Assembly: GCF_016921195.1 (NCBI RefSeq)
Contig: NZ_JAFGYF010000003.1
Coordinates: 310,001-374,000, forward strand
Reading direction: 5' to 3'
Origin: Cellulosimicrobium cellulans
Lineage (GTDB): Bacteria; Actinomycetota; Actinomycetes; Actinomycetales; Cellulomonadaceae
Length of the DNA: 64,000 nt
This document shows positions 47,572-57,240 of this stretch, piece by piece. Each line of letters begins with the position of its first letter. Positions within the stretch are counted from its first letter, which is position 1. Both the position numbers and the translations under genes were made by a program. Under the pieces are notes generated by a model. That model was not told where the DNA came from. It did not search any database and worked only from the letters and a program-made list of their open reading frames with translations.

Positions 47572-50500
47572 TCAGCCGGCCGACGACTCCGTGTCGAGCG
47601 ACTGCTCGGCCGCGAGCGCCGCCTCGAGCGCCTGCTGGAGCCGCTCCTGCGCCTCGCCGTAGGCGGCGAAGTCGCCCTCGGCCAGCGCCGCCTGTCCGTC
47701 CTCGATCGCCTGCTGCGCCTGGCGCAGCGCCTGGTCGAGCTCGGCGCGGGCGCCGCCGTCCACCGTGCCGCCGTCAGCCGGCGGCGCCGGCTCCTCGGTG
47801 GCCGGCGGCTCGGTGCCGGGGTCCGTCGTCCCGGGGTCGGTCGTCCCCGGGTCGGCGGTCTCGCCGTCGGCGGGCTGGTCCGGGACCTCGGTCTCGACCC
47901 CGCCGTCGGCGTCACCCGCGTTCGCGCCCGAGTCGCCCCCGAACACCTGGTCCAGCGCCTCGTCGAGCGTGTCGGCGAAGCCGATCTCGTCGCCGAACGA
48001 CACGAGCACCTTGCGCAGCAGCGGGAACCGCGTGCCCTCCGTCGACTGCACGTAGACCGGCTGGACGTACAGCAGGCCGCCGCCCACCGGGAGCGTGAGG
48101 AGGTTGCCGTTGATGACGGTCGAGTCGCCGCGCCGCAGCGCGAGGAGGCCGTCCGCGGCGGTCGGGTCGGTGTTGAAGTTGTTCTGCACCTGGCCCGGTC
48201 CGGGGACCGTCGCGTTGCGCGGCAGCTCGAGGAGCCGCAGCGTGCCGTAGTCCTCCGACCGCACGCCCGCCTCGTTGCCCGGCTCCGCGTCGACCGCGAG
48301 GAACCCGGTGAGGATGTTGCGGTCCGAGCCACCGCCCGGGATGTACGTCGACATGAGCGAGAACGTCGGCGCCTCCTGGCTCGGCATCTGCAGCGTGAGG
48401 TAGTACGGCGGCTGCAGCGGCTTGACCTGCCCGCTCGCCGTCGGGTCCTCCGGGCTGCGCCAGAAGTCCTGACCCGAGAAGAACTCGTTCGCGTCGTCCA
48501 CGTGGTAGCTCGCGAGCAGCGTGCGCTGCACCTTGAACAGGTCCTCGGGGTAGCGCAGGTGGCTCATGAGGTCGCCGGAGATCTCCGACATCGGCTGCAC
48601 CGTGCCGGGGAAGACCTTCGTCCACGCCTGGAGGAGCGGGTCCTCGGCGTCCCACGCGTACAGGTCGACCGACCCGTCGTACGCGTCCACGGTCGCCTTG
48701 ACCGAGTTGCGGATGTAGTTGACCTGCTGCGGCGCGAGCGCCTCGACCGAGTTCGCCGCGACGAGCGAGTCGGCCGTCGACTCGTCCAGGGACTCCGACG
48801 TCGAGTACGGGTACGCGTTCGAGGTCGTGTAGCCGTCGACGATCCACTTCACCCGGCCGTCGACGACCGCCGGGTACACGCGGCCGTCGAGCGTGAGGTA
48901 CGGCGCGACCTTCGCGACACGGTCGCGCGGGCTGCGGTCGTAGAGGATCTGCGACTCCTCCGTGACGCGGTCGGAGAAGAGGATCTGCTCGGAGCCGAAC
49001 TTCAGCGCGTACAGCACCTTGTTCAGGAACGACCCGACGCTCGGGCCGGCCGCGATCTCGTCCGTCGGGAACGTGTTGTTGACCTGACCGCCCTCGTCGT
49101 CGACCGGGTAGTCGAGCTCCCACGGGTCACGACCCTCGGGCGCCCCGACGATCGAGTACTGCGGTGCCTCGGGCGAGAAGTAGATGCGCGGCTCGTAGCC
49201 GCCCGCGTCCGTGAACGCGCCGGTCGACGGGATCGAGCCCTCGTAGAACGCGGGACGTCCGTCCGGACCGATCTGGTTGCCGTACGCGGCGACGACGCCG
49301 AAGCCGTGCGTGTAGACCGTGTGGTCGTTGACCCAGTTGCGCTGGTCGGCGCCCAGCCCGTCCTGGTTGAGCTCGCGCACCGCGATGACGGTGTCGCGGC
49401 TCTCGTCGTCGATCGTGTACCGGTCGACCGACAGCGACGGCGAGAACTGGTAGTACTGCTTGTTCTGCTGGAGCTGGCTGAACGACGGGCTGACGATCTC
49501 GGGGTCGAGCAGGCGGATCGACGCGGTGGTGTCGGCGTCCTCGCGCAGCGCGCCCGCCTCGGCCTCGGTCTTCGCGTTGTACTGCTCGGTCTGGACGTCG
49601 TCGATGCCGTAGGCCGCCTTGGTCGCGTCGATGTTGCGCTGGATGTACTCCTCCTCGAAGTCCTGCGCGTTCGGCGTGACCTGGAAGCGCTGGACCACGC
49701 TCGGGTAGATGCCCCCGATCGCGATGGCCGACACGACCATGAGGCCCACGCCGATCGCCGGCAGGCGCCAGTTGCCGCGCACCGCCGTCACGACGAACAG
49801 CGCCGCGACGAACAGCGCGACGACCGTGAGGATCGCCTTCGAGGGGATGACCGCGTGCACGTCCGCGTAGGACGCGCCGTCGAACTTGGCGCCGCCCGAG
49901 GTGAGGATCGAGTACCGGTCGAGCCAGTAGTTGGCCCCGATGAGGACCAGGAGGAGCGCGGCGATCACCGAGAGCTGGACGCGCGCCGCCGTCGTGGTGC
50001 GCGGGCCCGCGTCGGAGCCGCCCCCGACGCGCAGCCCGCCGTAGAGGTAGTGCGTCGCGACCGCGGCGATGCCCGCGATGATCACGACCGCCATGAGGAA
50101 GCTCACGACGAACCGGAGCGCGGGCAGCGTGAAGACGTAGAACGACAGGTCGATGCCCCACTGCGGGTCCGTCGTGCCGAACGGCACCGAGTTCAGCGCC
50201 AGCAGGACGGTCTGCCACTGCGACGCCGCGGCCGCGCCGGCGAAGAAGCCGACGAGGGCGGGCGCGACGATCATGACGACCTTGCGCAGCGGCTCGATCG
50301 CCTCGCGGTACTGGTCGAGCGTCGCCTGCTCGGGCGTCGACGGCGCGTAGATCGGCCGCGACCGGTACGCGATCGAGAACGACAGGAAGACGAGCCCGCC
50401 CATCACGAGGAACCCGCCGACGAACAGGGCGATGCGCGCGCCCCACTGCGTCCACAGGACGTTCGCGAAGTCGAGCTGCCGGAACCACAGCACCTCGGTC

Positions 50501-50631
50501 CAGAACTGGGCGAGCAGGAGCAGGAGGACCACGAGGGCGCCGACGACGGCGATCGCGATCCCGATCGGACTCCGGCGCCGGGCGGGCCGCGCCCCGGAGG
50601 ACGGCCGGCGGGGCGCTGAGGCGAATGACAC
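47572..50631 (-). CDS. UPF0182 family membrane protein (Rv3193c-like)
   Basis: A 1019-residue protein. The N-terminal third holds seven or so hydrophobic helices (IAIAVVGALVVLLLLLAQFW, FVGGFLVMGGLVFLSFSIAY, GIDLSFYVFTLPALRFVVSF, IGVGLMVVSAIAIGGIYPSV). A large extracytoplasmic domain of about 600 residues follows (VTPNAQDFEEEYIQRNIDAT, VYTHGFGVVAAYGNQ, RIYFSPEAPQYSIVG, LPVGGGLLYVQPVYVQ). The tail is a Thr/Asp/Pro-rich linker with DPGTTDPGTTDPGT and a charged coiled coil. Function unknown; COG1615 proteins are conserved in actinobacteria and cyanobacteria. GTG 50631. Confidence 0.93.
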   Translation of the reverse strand: MSFASAPRRPSSGARPARRRSPIGIAIAVVGALVVLLLLLAQFWTEVLWFRQLDFANVLWTQWGARIALFVGGFLVMGGLVFLSFSIAYRSRPIYAPSTPEQATLDQYREAIEPLRKVVMIVAPALVGFFAGAAAASQWQTVLLALNSVPFGTTDPQWGIDLSFYVFTLPALRFVVSFLMAVVIIAGIAAVATHYLYGGLRVGGGSDAGPRTTTAARVQLSVIAALLLVLIGANYWLDRYSILTSGGAKFDGASYADVHAVIPSKAILTVVALFVAALFVVTAVRGNWRLPAIGVGLMVVSAIAIGGIYPSVVQRFQVTPNAQDFEEEYIQRNIDATKAAYGIDDVQTEQYNAKTEAEAGALREDADTTASIRLLDPEIVSPSFSQLQQNKQYYQFSPSLSVDRYTIDDESRDTVIAVRELNQDGLGADQRNWVNDHTVYTHGFGVVAAYGNQIGPDGRPAFYEGSIPSTGAFTDAGGYEPRIYFSPEAPQYSIVGAPEGRDPWELDYPVDDEGGQVNNTFPTDEIAAGPSVGSFLNKVLYALKFGSEQILFSDRVTEESQILYDRSPRDRVAKVAPYLTLDGRVYPAVVDGRVKWIVDGYTTSNAYPYSTSESLDESTADSLVAANSVEALAPQQVNYIRNSVKATVDAYDGSVDLYAWDAEDPLLQAWTKVFPGTVQPMSEISGDLMSHLRYPEDLFKVQRTLLASYHVDDANEFFSGQDFWRSPEDPTASGQVKPLQPPYYLTLQMPSQEAPTFSLMSTYIPGGGSDRNILTGFLAVDAEPGNEAGVRSEDYGTLRLLELPRNATVPGPGQVQNNFNTDPTAADGLLALRRGDSTVINGNLLTLPVGGGLLYVQPVYVQSTEGTRFPLLRKVLVSFGDEIGFADTLDEALDQVFGGDSGANAGDADGGVETEVPDQPADGETADPGTTDPGTTDPGTEPPATEEPAPPADGGTVDGGARAELDQALRQAQQAIEDGQAALAEGDFAAYGEAQERLQQALEAALAAEQSLDTESSAG

Positions 50632-50787
50632 GGTGGGTATACCTCTTCGGTCGTGGCTCGGGCGTGCACCGGGGTCAACGCCCGGTCCTCCCCCAAGGTT
50701 CCCACGGTCCGCGGCCTCGTGGGGGACGTCACGGTCGGCCACCGCCCGTCCGCCACCGGACGGCCCGCGATGGGGGACCATGGGGGC

Positions 50788-51387
50788 ATGCCCCGACCTG
50801 ACGACGCCCCCTCCCCCGCACCCGGCCCCGACCCGGTCGCCCCCGGCGGCCCGACGCCCCAGCAGGCCCTCGCGCTCGCCGTCCACGAGGTCGAGGCGCA
50901 CGCGGCGGACGGGGGGTGGGACGCCCCGCCGCGCCTGTTCGCGCTCGTCGCGACGGCCGGGGCGCTCGCGGCGGACCCGACGCTCGCGGACCGCCTGCCG
51001 CCGGACGTCGTGGCGGCGGCCACCGCGGACCCGCACCACCTGCTCTCGATCGAGCAGGAGGGCTTCGCCGTCGACGGCGACCTCGAGGACGGGCTCGCGC
51101 GCGTCGCCTGGCCCGGGACGGTCGACGGCGCGGCGCTCGTCGTCGAGCGGATCGTCCTGCCGCCGGCCGCGGAGGAGGGCGTGCCGGACGACCCGGACGC
51201 CGCGCTCGACTACCTCACGTCGCACCCCGACCGGCAGGACGTGCGCCTCGCCGTCGGCGTGCTGCGGGACGGCCCGGCGTGGTGCGCCGTCCGGTCGCGC
51301 GCGCACGACTCCGCCACCGACGTCGCGGGCGGCCCCGACCTCGTCCCCGGTCTCGTCACCGCGCTGCGCGCGACGCTCGAGGACTGA
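50788..51387 (+). CDS. PPA1309 family conserved protein
   Basis: A 199-residue soluble protein. N-terminal helices (ALALAVHEVEAHAADGGWDA, PPRLFALVATAGALAADPTL) are followed by an alpha/beta part (LLSIEQEGFAVDGDLEDGLA, VAWPGTVDGAALVVERIVLP, RQDVRLAVGVLRDGPAWCAV). This gene is regularly found beside UPF0182 and PDZ-protease genes in actinobacteria. No catalytic motif visible. ATG 50788 with a G-rich upstream stretch. Divergent from UPF0182. Confidence 0.75.
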   Translation: MPRPDDAPSPAPGPDPVAPGGPTPQQALALAVHEVEAHAADGGWDAPPRLFALVATAGALAADPTLADRLPPDVVAAATADPHHLLSIEQEGFAVDGDLEDGLARVAWPGTVDGAALVVERIVLPPAAEEGVPDDPDAALDYLTSHPDRQDVRLAVGVLRDGPAWCAVRSRAHDSATDVAGGPDLVPGLVTALRATLED

Positions 51388-51402
51388 CGCGGGCGGTCGT
51401 CG

Positions 51403-52509
51403 TCAGCGCGCCTCGCACGTCGCGAGCGAGTCGCCCTCGCCCGCGCCGATCGCCTCCATCGCCGCGCGCGCGTCGGCCAGCGTCGAGACCGCGGCGACGC
51501 GCAGGCCGTCGGGCACGTTGCCCACGACCTCCGGGCAGTTGGCCTGCGGCGCGAGGAACCACGTCGCGCCGTCGCGCTGGGCGCCGTACAGCTTCTGCTG
51601 GATGCCGCCGATCGGGCCCACGTCGCCCTCGACGCTCATGGTGCCCGTCCCCGCGATGACGACGCCGTTCGCCTCGTCCTCGGGCGTGAGCTGGTCGATG
51701 ATGCCGAGCGCGAACATCGTGCCCGCGCTCGGGCCGCCGATGTCCTCGATCTCGATCGACACGTCGACCGGGAAGTCGAACGTCGGGTCGATGAACACAC
51801 CGAGCAGCGCGGTGTCGCCGCCGTCGGTCGTCGTCACCGTGAGGTCGGTCTCCACGCCGTCCCGCAGGACGCCGAGCGTCACGTCGGCACCCGGGTCGAC
51901 CGCCTCGAGTCCGTCGATGAGGTCCTGGTACGTCGGCACCGGCGCTCCGTCGAGCGCGACGATGACGTCGCCCGGTTCGACGACGCCGTCCGACCCGCTG
52001 TCCGGGACCGCGGCCTCGACCGTGAGCGTCGCGGGCACCTCGTACCCGAGCTCGGTGAGCGCCGCGACCGTGGCGTTCTCCTGCGACGAGATCATCTCGG
52101 CCTGGCCCTGCTGCTCCGTCTCCTCCTTGGTGCGGCCCGTCGGGAAGACCTCCTCGACGGGACGCACGCTGCGTGAGCGGTCGAACCAGCCCTGCACCAC
52201 CTGGGCGAGGTTCACGGGGTAGCCGGGCCCGCCCGCGACGGAGACCGTCGTCAGGCGCAGCTCGCCCGTCGAGTCGAAGGTCTCGGCGCCCGAGATGGAG
52301 ATGAGCGGCGTGCCGTCCTGCTCGCCGAGCGTGTCCTCCGTCGGCCCCGGCGACCGCACCGCGTACGGCGCGGGCAGGATCGCGAGTCCCGCGACGAGCA
52401 GCGTCGTCACGAGCAGGGAGATGCCGAACGTCAGGGACCGCCGGGTCACCGGCGGCGGGACCTGCTCGTCCTCGGCGAGGAGGGCGTCGAAGGAGGGGGC
52501 GTCGCTCAC
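51403..52509 (-). CDS. PDZ domain Lon-like (S16) membrane protease
   Basis: A 368-residue YlbL/Rv3194c-type protease. One N-terminal transmembrane helix (SLTFGISLLVTTLLVAGLAI, about 25-44), a PDZ domain (VVEPGDVIVALDGAPVPTYQ, LGVLRDGVETDLTVT), and a C-terminal Lon-type proteolytic domain with the Ser of GGPSAGTMFALGIIDQLTPE and the Lys of GPIGGIQQKLYGAQRDGA. It should act on the outer face of the membrane on unknown substrates. GTG 52509. Confidence 0.9.
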   Translation of the reverse strand: MSDAPSFDALLAEDEQVPPPVTRRSLTFGISLLVTTLLVAGLAILPAPYAVRSPGPTEDTLGEQDGTPLISISGAETFDSTGELRLTTVSVAGGPGYPVNLAQVVQGWFDRSRSVRPVEEVFPTGRTKEETEQQGQAEMISSQENATVAALTELGYEVPATLTVEAAVPDSGSDGVVEPGDVIVALDGAPVPTYQDLIDGLEAVDPGADVTLGVLRDGVETDLTVTTTDGGDTALLGVFIDPTFDFPVDVSIEIEDIGGPSAGTMFALGIIDQLTPEDEANGVVIAGTGTMSVEGDVGPIGGIQQKLYGAQRDGATWFLAPQANCPEVVGNVPDGLRVAAVSTLADARAAMEAIGAGEGDSLATCEAR

Positions 52510-52580
52510 CGGGACATCATCCCCGAGGATCCTGGGTTCTCCCTGCCGACGGCGCCGCCATGCGCGCCGGAGGGGGTGGG

Positions 52581-53675
52581 TCAGGCGCGCCGCGACCGCG
52601 CCTGCCGCCACACCGCGGCGGTCCCGAGGACAGCGACGGCCGCTCCCGCGGCACCGAGGGCCGCGGCGTCGCGACCGCCGAACCGCAGTCCCGCCACGCC
52701 CACGCGGCCGCGCACCTCGGACAGCAGCACCTCCAGCGCGGCGGGACCGGACCAGGTCGGCGACCACCCGGCGTCGTGCAGGCGCCCGGCCGAGACCGAC
52801 CACGGGTGCACGACGAACGCGAGGTCGCTCGCCGGAGACGGCAGCACCCCGACCCGGTGCAGGCGCTCCGCCGCGCCGAACGCGGTCGCCGGCGGGAGCT
52901 GGACCGTGCGCAGGCCGGCCGCGGCGGCCACCGTCTCGGAGTCGAGCGCGTCGGGCAGCCCGTCACGCAGCGGACCGGCCGTCAGCCCGCCCACGAGGCC
53001 GCCGTCGAGCGCGACGCGGACCGCCGCGACGACGTCCTCGACGTGCACGAGGTGCCACGTCCGCTCCCCGCCGCGGACCGTGAGCAGGCGCGGGGCCTCG
53101 AAGTGCCGCGTGAGGAGCGTGTCGATCCCGGGCCCGACGACGACCGCCGGCCGCACGAGCCCGAGCGGCGCCCCGTGGAGCGCCTCGCGCAGCGCGTCCT
53201 CGAACGCGGCCACGTCCCCCGCGAAGCCGGGTCCGTCGTCGACGGCGACCGGGTCGTCGTCGTCGATCACCGCACGGCTCGGTGTCGCCCCGTGCACGGC
53301 GGCGGAGGTCACGGCGACGACGTGCTCGATCCCCGCGGCGACCGCGGCCTCGCCCGCGCGGCGGCCGAGGAGGGCGAGCCGGGCGCGCTGCTCGGCGTCG
53401 GTCTTCGCGCGCGGCGCCCCGAACTCCCCCGCGGGAGCGACCACGACCAGCCGGCGTGCGTCGTCGGGCCACCCCTCGGCGTCCACGGGCGACGCGTCGA
53501 CGGCGCTCAGGCCACGGCGGACCGCGTCCGCGACCTGACCGACCCCGACGACCACGACGGGGTCGCGCGGAGGCGTGACGGGCTGGACCACCGGGACCTC
53601 CCCCGGGTCGCCCGGGGGTCGTCCCCCGGCGGGCGCCACCTCGCTGCGCCGTGAGCGAACCCGGCCCTCGGACAT
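52581..53675 (-). CDS. NAD-dependent epimerase/dehydratase-like protein
   Basis: A 364-residue extended-SDR-like protein. A Rossmann region starts at DPVVVVGVGQVADAVRRGLS, but the usual GxxGxxG is imperfect. Later parts keep family features: VVAVTSAAVHGATPSRA, GFAGDVAAFEDALREA, LGLVRPAVVVGPGIDTLLTR and TWHLVHVEDVVAAVRVALDG. The C-terminal end is hydrophobic and Ala-rich. There is no clear YxxxK, so catalysis is doubtful. Divergent from the DUF2342 protease gene. Confidence 0.7.
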   Translation of the reverse strand: MSEGRVRSRRSEVAPAGGRPPGDPGEVPVVQPVTPPRDPVVVVGVGQVADAVRRGLSAVDASPVDAEGWPDDARRLVVVAPAGEFGAPRAKTDAEQRARLALLGRRAGEAAVAAGIEHVVAVTSAAVHGATPSRAVIDDDDPVAVDDGPGFAGDVAAFEDALREALHGAPLGLVRPAVVVGPGIDTLLTRHFEAPRLLTVRGGERTWHLVHVEDVVAAVRVALDGGLVGGLTAGPLRDGLPDALDSETVAAAAGLRTVQLPPATAFGAAERLHRVGVLPSPASDLAFVVHPWSVSAGRLHDAGWSPTWSGPAALEVLLSEVRGRVGVAGLRFGGRDAAALGAAGAAVAVLGTAAVWRQARSRRA

Positions 53676-53744
53676 GGCCCAGCCCCCGTTCTCGGCGGTC
53701 GATCGTGGTTACGGTGATCACCGACGCTACCGTGAGGAGTCCCC

Positions 53745-55277
53745 ATGAGCAGCCTTCCCCCCGACCGCACGCCCGGACCGGACGACGACACGCCCTTCGA
53801 CCCGCGGTTCGAGGAGCTGCTCCGCTCGATGCTCGGCCCCGACGCGGACGAGGCGCTGCGCGAGCTGCGCGCCCGCGGCCTCGACCCCCAGGCGCTCGCC
53901 GCCGGGGGCGCGGCGGACCCCCAGCTCTTCCAGCACGTCCTCGCGCAGGTCCAGCGGCTGCTGTCGACGCCGAGCGACGGCCCCGTGAACACGGACGTCT
54001 CGCACGACGTCGCACGCCAGGTTGCGGTCGCCGAGGGTGACCCCTCCGTCACGGCCGCGCAGCAGCGGGCCGTGACCGAGGCCCTCTCGGTCGCCGAGCT
54101 GTGGCTCGACGCCGTCACAGACCTCCCGCCCTCGGGCGGACGCGCCCAGGCCTGGAGCCGGTCCGAGTGGGTCGAGCACACGCTCCCGGCGTGGAACGAG
54201 CTCGTCGCGCCCGTCGCCGCGTCCGTCGCGGACGCCCTCGCCACGGTCCTGCGCGACCAGCTCCCGGAGGGCCTCGGTGACGACCCGTCCGCGCTGCCCG
54301 GGGTCGGGTTCACGCTGCCGGGGCAGGTGCCCGGGCTCCCCGCGGGCGCACTCGGGTTGCCGGGCGACCCCGCGGCGCTCATGCAGCGCCTCGGCTCGGC
54401 CGTCTTCGGCATGCAGATCGGCCAGGCCGCAGGGACCCTGTCGCGCGAGGTCTTCGGGGCCACCGACGTGGGGCTGCCCCTGCTGGACCAGCCCGGGACG
54501 GTCCTGCTGCCGACGAACGTCGAGGCGTTCGCCGAGGGCCTGGACGCCCCCGCCGAGGAGGTCCGCCTGTTCCTCGCGCTCCGCGAGGCGGCCCACGCGC
54601 GCCTCTTCACGCACGTGGCGTGGCTGCGCGGCCACCTCCGCAGCCTCGTCGGCGCGTACGCGCGCGGGATCACCATCGACCTGTCGGCGCTCGAGTCACA
54701 GCTCGCCGACGTCGACCTCACCGACACCGGCGCCCTCCAGCGCGCTCTGTCGGGCGGTGTCTTCGGGCTCCAGAACACTCCCGAGCAGCAGGCCACGCTC
54801 CTGCGGCTCGAGACGACGCTCGCGCTCGTCGAGGGCTGGGTCGACGAGGTGACCGCGACCGCGGCGCTCCCCCACCTGCCGCACGCCGTCCCGCTGCGCG
54901 AGATGCTGCGGCGGCGCCGCGCGGCGGGTGGTCCCGCCGAGCACACGTTCGCGACCCTCGTCGGGCTCGAGCTGCGTCCCCGTCGCTCGCGCGACGCGGC
55001 AGCGCTGTGGGCGCTCATCGCGGCGCAGTCCGGTTCGAGCGCACGTGACGGCGTCTGGGACCACCCCGACCTCCTGCCGGACGCGACGGACCTCGACGAT
55101 CCCGCGGGCTACGAGAGCAGGCGGGCCGTGACCCGCATCGAGGAGGCCGACGTCGACCGCGCGCTCGAGGAGATCTTCCGCGCCGCCGAGGGGGCGGGCG
55201 GGGCGGAGCCCTCGACCGGGACGACGGACGACGCGACCGACGACGGGCCGACGGACGCGGACGGCACCGCCCGCTGA
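53745..55277 (+). CDS. zinc-dependent metalloprotease family (DUF2342, Rv3195-like)
   Basis: A 510-residue protein. The family motif LALREAAHARLFTHVAWLRG takes the place of a HExxH-type site, and EVFGATDVGLPLLDQPGTVL, AYARGITIDLSALESQ and ALVEGWVDEVTATAALPHLP are conserved around it. It was first named as a hydrolase linked to coenzyme F420 genomes; its true function is unknown. ATG 53745 has GAGGAG at 53735-53740, and TACCGT (53728-53733) is a likely -10. The acidic, Thr/Asp-rich tail is low complexity. Confidence 0.85.
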   Translation: MSSLPPDRTPGPDDDTPFDPRFEELLRSMLGPDADEALRELRARGLDPQALAAGGAADPQLFQHVLAQVQRLLSTPSDGPVNTDVSHDVARQVAVAEGDPSVTAAQQRAVTEALSVAELWLDAVTDLPPSGGRAQAWSRSEWVEHTLPAWNELVAPVAASVADALATVLRDQLPEGLGDDPSALPGVGFTLPGQVPGLPAGALGLPGDPAALMQRLGSAVFGMQIGQAAGTLSREVFGATDVGLPLLDQPGTVLLPTNVEAFAEGLDAPAEEVRLFLALREAAHARLFTHVAWLRGHLRSLVGAYARGITIDLSALESQLADVDLTDTGALQRALSGGVFGLQNTPEQQATLLRLETTLALVEGWVDEVTATAALPHLPHAVPLREMLRRRRAAGGPAEHTFATLVGLELRPRRSRDAAALWALIAAQSGSSARDGVWDHPDLLPDATDLDDPAGYESRRAVTRIEEADVDRALEEIFRAAEGAGGAEPSTGTTDDATDDGPTDADGTAR

Positions 55278-55296
55278 GCCCCGGGCGTCCTTCCGC

Positions 55297-55881
55297 TCAG
55301 GGACCTTCCGACGTCGCGTCGGCCGCGAGCTCGGCGTCCTCCGCAGGGACGTCGGGGTCGTCGCCGTCGGGCTCGAGGTCCGCGTCCCGCGCGAACGAGA
55401 CGCCCTCCAGGAAGCCGCGCGCCCGGTCCGTCCGCGGGTACGACTCGAGCAGCTTCCAGAACCCCGGTCCGTGGCCGGCGTGGAGCAGGTGGGCGAGCTC
55501 GTGGAGCAGCACGTAGTCGAGCACCCAGGGGGGCATCCCCCGCACCCGGGTCGAGATGCGGATCGTCCCGTCGATGAGGGTGCACGACCCCCACCGCCGG
55601 TCCTGGTTCCCGGACCAGCGCACGCTCGTCGGGTGCGCGCGGCCGTCGAGGTACTTCTCGGACAGCTCGACGGCACGCCGCTCGAGCTCGGCGTCGGAAG
55701 GGCGTCGCCGCCGCTCGGAGTCGGCCAGGCGGTCGAGCATGCGCTGGACCCACTCGCGCTCCTGGGCGCGGGTGAAGCGCGCCGGGATCGCCACGATGGT
55801 GCGCTCGCCGTCGCGGTAGGCGCTCACCGTGCTCTTGCGTCGGCGGCTGCGCCGAACCTCCACGATCGTCTCCCGGACCAC
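55297..55881 (-). CDS. YgjP/M48-type metallopeptidase (SprT-like)
   Basis: A 194-residue protein. The zinc site is DYVLLHELAHLLHAGHGPGF (HExxH plus downstream His), preceded by VRWSGNQDRRWGSCTLIDGT and IRISTRVRGMPPWVLDYVLL, the DUF45/YgjP pattern. Start GTG 55881 (VVRETIVEV) lies 6 nt after TACGGT on the minus strand, suggesting a leaderless transcript. Convergent with the DUF2342 gene and divergent from the ThiF-like gene; three putative metal-dependent proteins stand together here. Confidence 0.82.
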   Translation of the reverse strand: MVRETIVEVRRSRRRKSTVSAYRDGERTIVAIPARFTRAQEREWVQRMLDRLADSERRRRPSDAELERRAVELSEKYLDGRAHPTSVRWSGNQDRRWGSCTLIDGTIRISTRVRGMPPWVLDYVLLHELAHLLHAGHGPGFWKLLESYPRTDRARGFLEGVSFARDADLEPDGDDPDVPAEDAELAADATSEGP

Positions 55882-56118
55882 GCTCAGACCGTAGTGGTTC
55901 TGGCCACGAAATGGCAGTGCCCCACGCCGCACGACGGGGATTTCCGCTCCACCTGGTCGAGCGGACGCCGAGCGGAGCTGTGCTCCCGGTCAAGGAACCG
56001 CCCGTGAACCGTCGTCGAGGTCAGCCTGTGGACAACTCCGGTCGGGGGTCTCCGCCGTGCCACGCTGATCGCGGGCGGCCGACCGTGCCGCCACGCCCCC
56101 ACGACGCGCGGAGGACAC

Positions 56119-57240
56119 GTGCAGCGACGACGCGTGCTGCGACCCGAGGCACCGCTGCTGCGGCGCGCACCGGGCGAGGTGCAGGTCGGCACCGACCCGC
56201 GCTGGTCGGTCCGGCTCACCGGGCTCGAGCCCGCCGAGGAGGAGTGGCTGCGCGCGCTCGCCGCGCCGTCGGCCCGACGCGAGACGGGCGTCGAGACCGG
56301 GACGCCGTCGCCCGGTCGCCGGGCCGCGCTCGTCCAGCTCCTCGAGGAGGCGCATCTCCTCGTGCCCGCCCGCCGACGACGGCCGGTCTCACCCGCTCCG
56401 GGCCACGGCGAGGCGGACGTGGGCGTGCTCTCGGCACTGCGGCCCGACGGCGCCGGGCACCGCGTGCTCTCGACGCGCGCCCGGGCGACCGTCGCCGTCG
56501 TCGGTCTGGGGCGGGTCGGGGCCTCGCTCGCCGTGCACCTCGCGACGGCCGGCGTGGGCACCGTCGTCCTGGAGGACCCTGGCACGGTCCTCACCACGGA
56601 CGTCGGGGTGGGCGCGTACCGGCTGCGCGACGTCGGGACGCCCCGCGAGGCCGCGGTCCGACGGCTCGTCGAGGAGGTCGCACCCGGTGTGGTCGTCACC
56701 GCGAGCGCAGATGCGCGCCGGTCGACCGACGTCGTCGCGGCGGCGGAGCGACCGGGCCTGCTGCCGGACGTCGTGGTCCTGGTCGAGCACGGCGCGGCGG
56801 ACCCGGAACGGGTCGGGAGGATCGTGGGAGAGGGAGTGGCGCACCTGTCGGTCGTGGTGCGCGAGGCCGACGTCGTCGTCGGACCGTTCGTCCGGCCGGG
56901 CCTCGACCCGTGCCTGACGTGCGTGGACCTGCACCGCGCCGACGCCGACCCGTGCTGGCCTCAGCTCGCAAGGCAGCTGCGCGCCCGTGCCGTGCGCACG
57001 GCCGAGGAGTCGTCGCTCGCGGCGTCGGCAGCCGCGATCGCGCTCGGTCAGGTCCTCGCGGCCCTGGACGGGCTGGTGCCCCGCGCAGCCACGGCCTGCA
57101 TCGAGATTCCTGCTCCCGATGCGGTGCCGCGGCTGCGCGAGACCGGCCGCCACCCGCGCTGCGGGTGCGACGAGCTGGCGCGCACGCCCCCGGACGGGGC
57201 GCTGCTCACCATGTCAGGCCGCCGTCGAGGCGCCGACTGA
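56119..57240 (+). CDS. ThiF/E1-like protein with zinc-type cysteine pairs
   Basis: A 373-residue protein. Residues 1-120 form an RRE-like or winged N-terminal part; from 121 an E1/ThiF-type Rossmann domain (RATVAVVGLGRVGASLAVHL, TVVLEDPGTVLTTDVGVGAY, AAERPGLLPDVVVLVEHGAA). Cysteines in RPGLDPCLTCVDLHRADADP and in HPRCGCDELAR resemble the structural zinc site of E1 enzymes. It most resembles the cyclodehydratase-type ThiF proteins of TOMM clusters but has no YcaO partner here. GTG 56119 has GGAGG at 5 nt. The 3' end overlaps whiB7 by 27 bp, tail to tail. Confidence 0.7.
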   Translation: MQRRRVLRPEAPLLRRAPGEVQVGTDPRWSVRLTGLEPAEEEWLRALAAPSARRETGVETGTPSPGRRAALVQLLEEAHLLVPARRRRPVSPAPGHGEADVGVLSALRPDGAGHRVLSTRARATVAVVGLGRVGASLAVHLATAGVGTVVLEDPGTVLTTDVGVGAYRLRDVGTPREAAVRRLVEEVAPGVVVTASADARRSTDVVAAAERPGLLPDVVVLVEHGAADPERVGRIVGEGVAHLSVVVREADVVVGPFVRPGLDPCLTCVDLHRADADPCWPQLARQLRARAVRTAEESSLAASAAAIALGQVLAALDGLVPRAATACIEIPAPDAVPRLRETGRHPRCGCDELARTPPDGALLTMSGRRRGAD

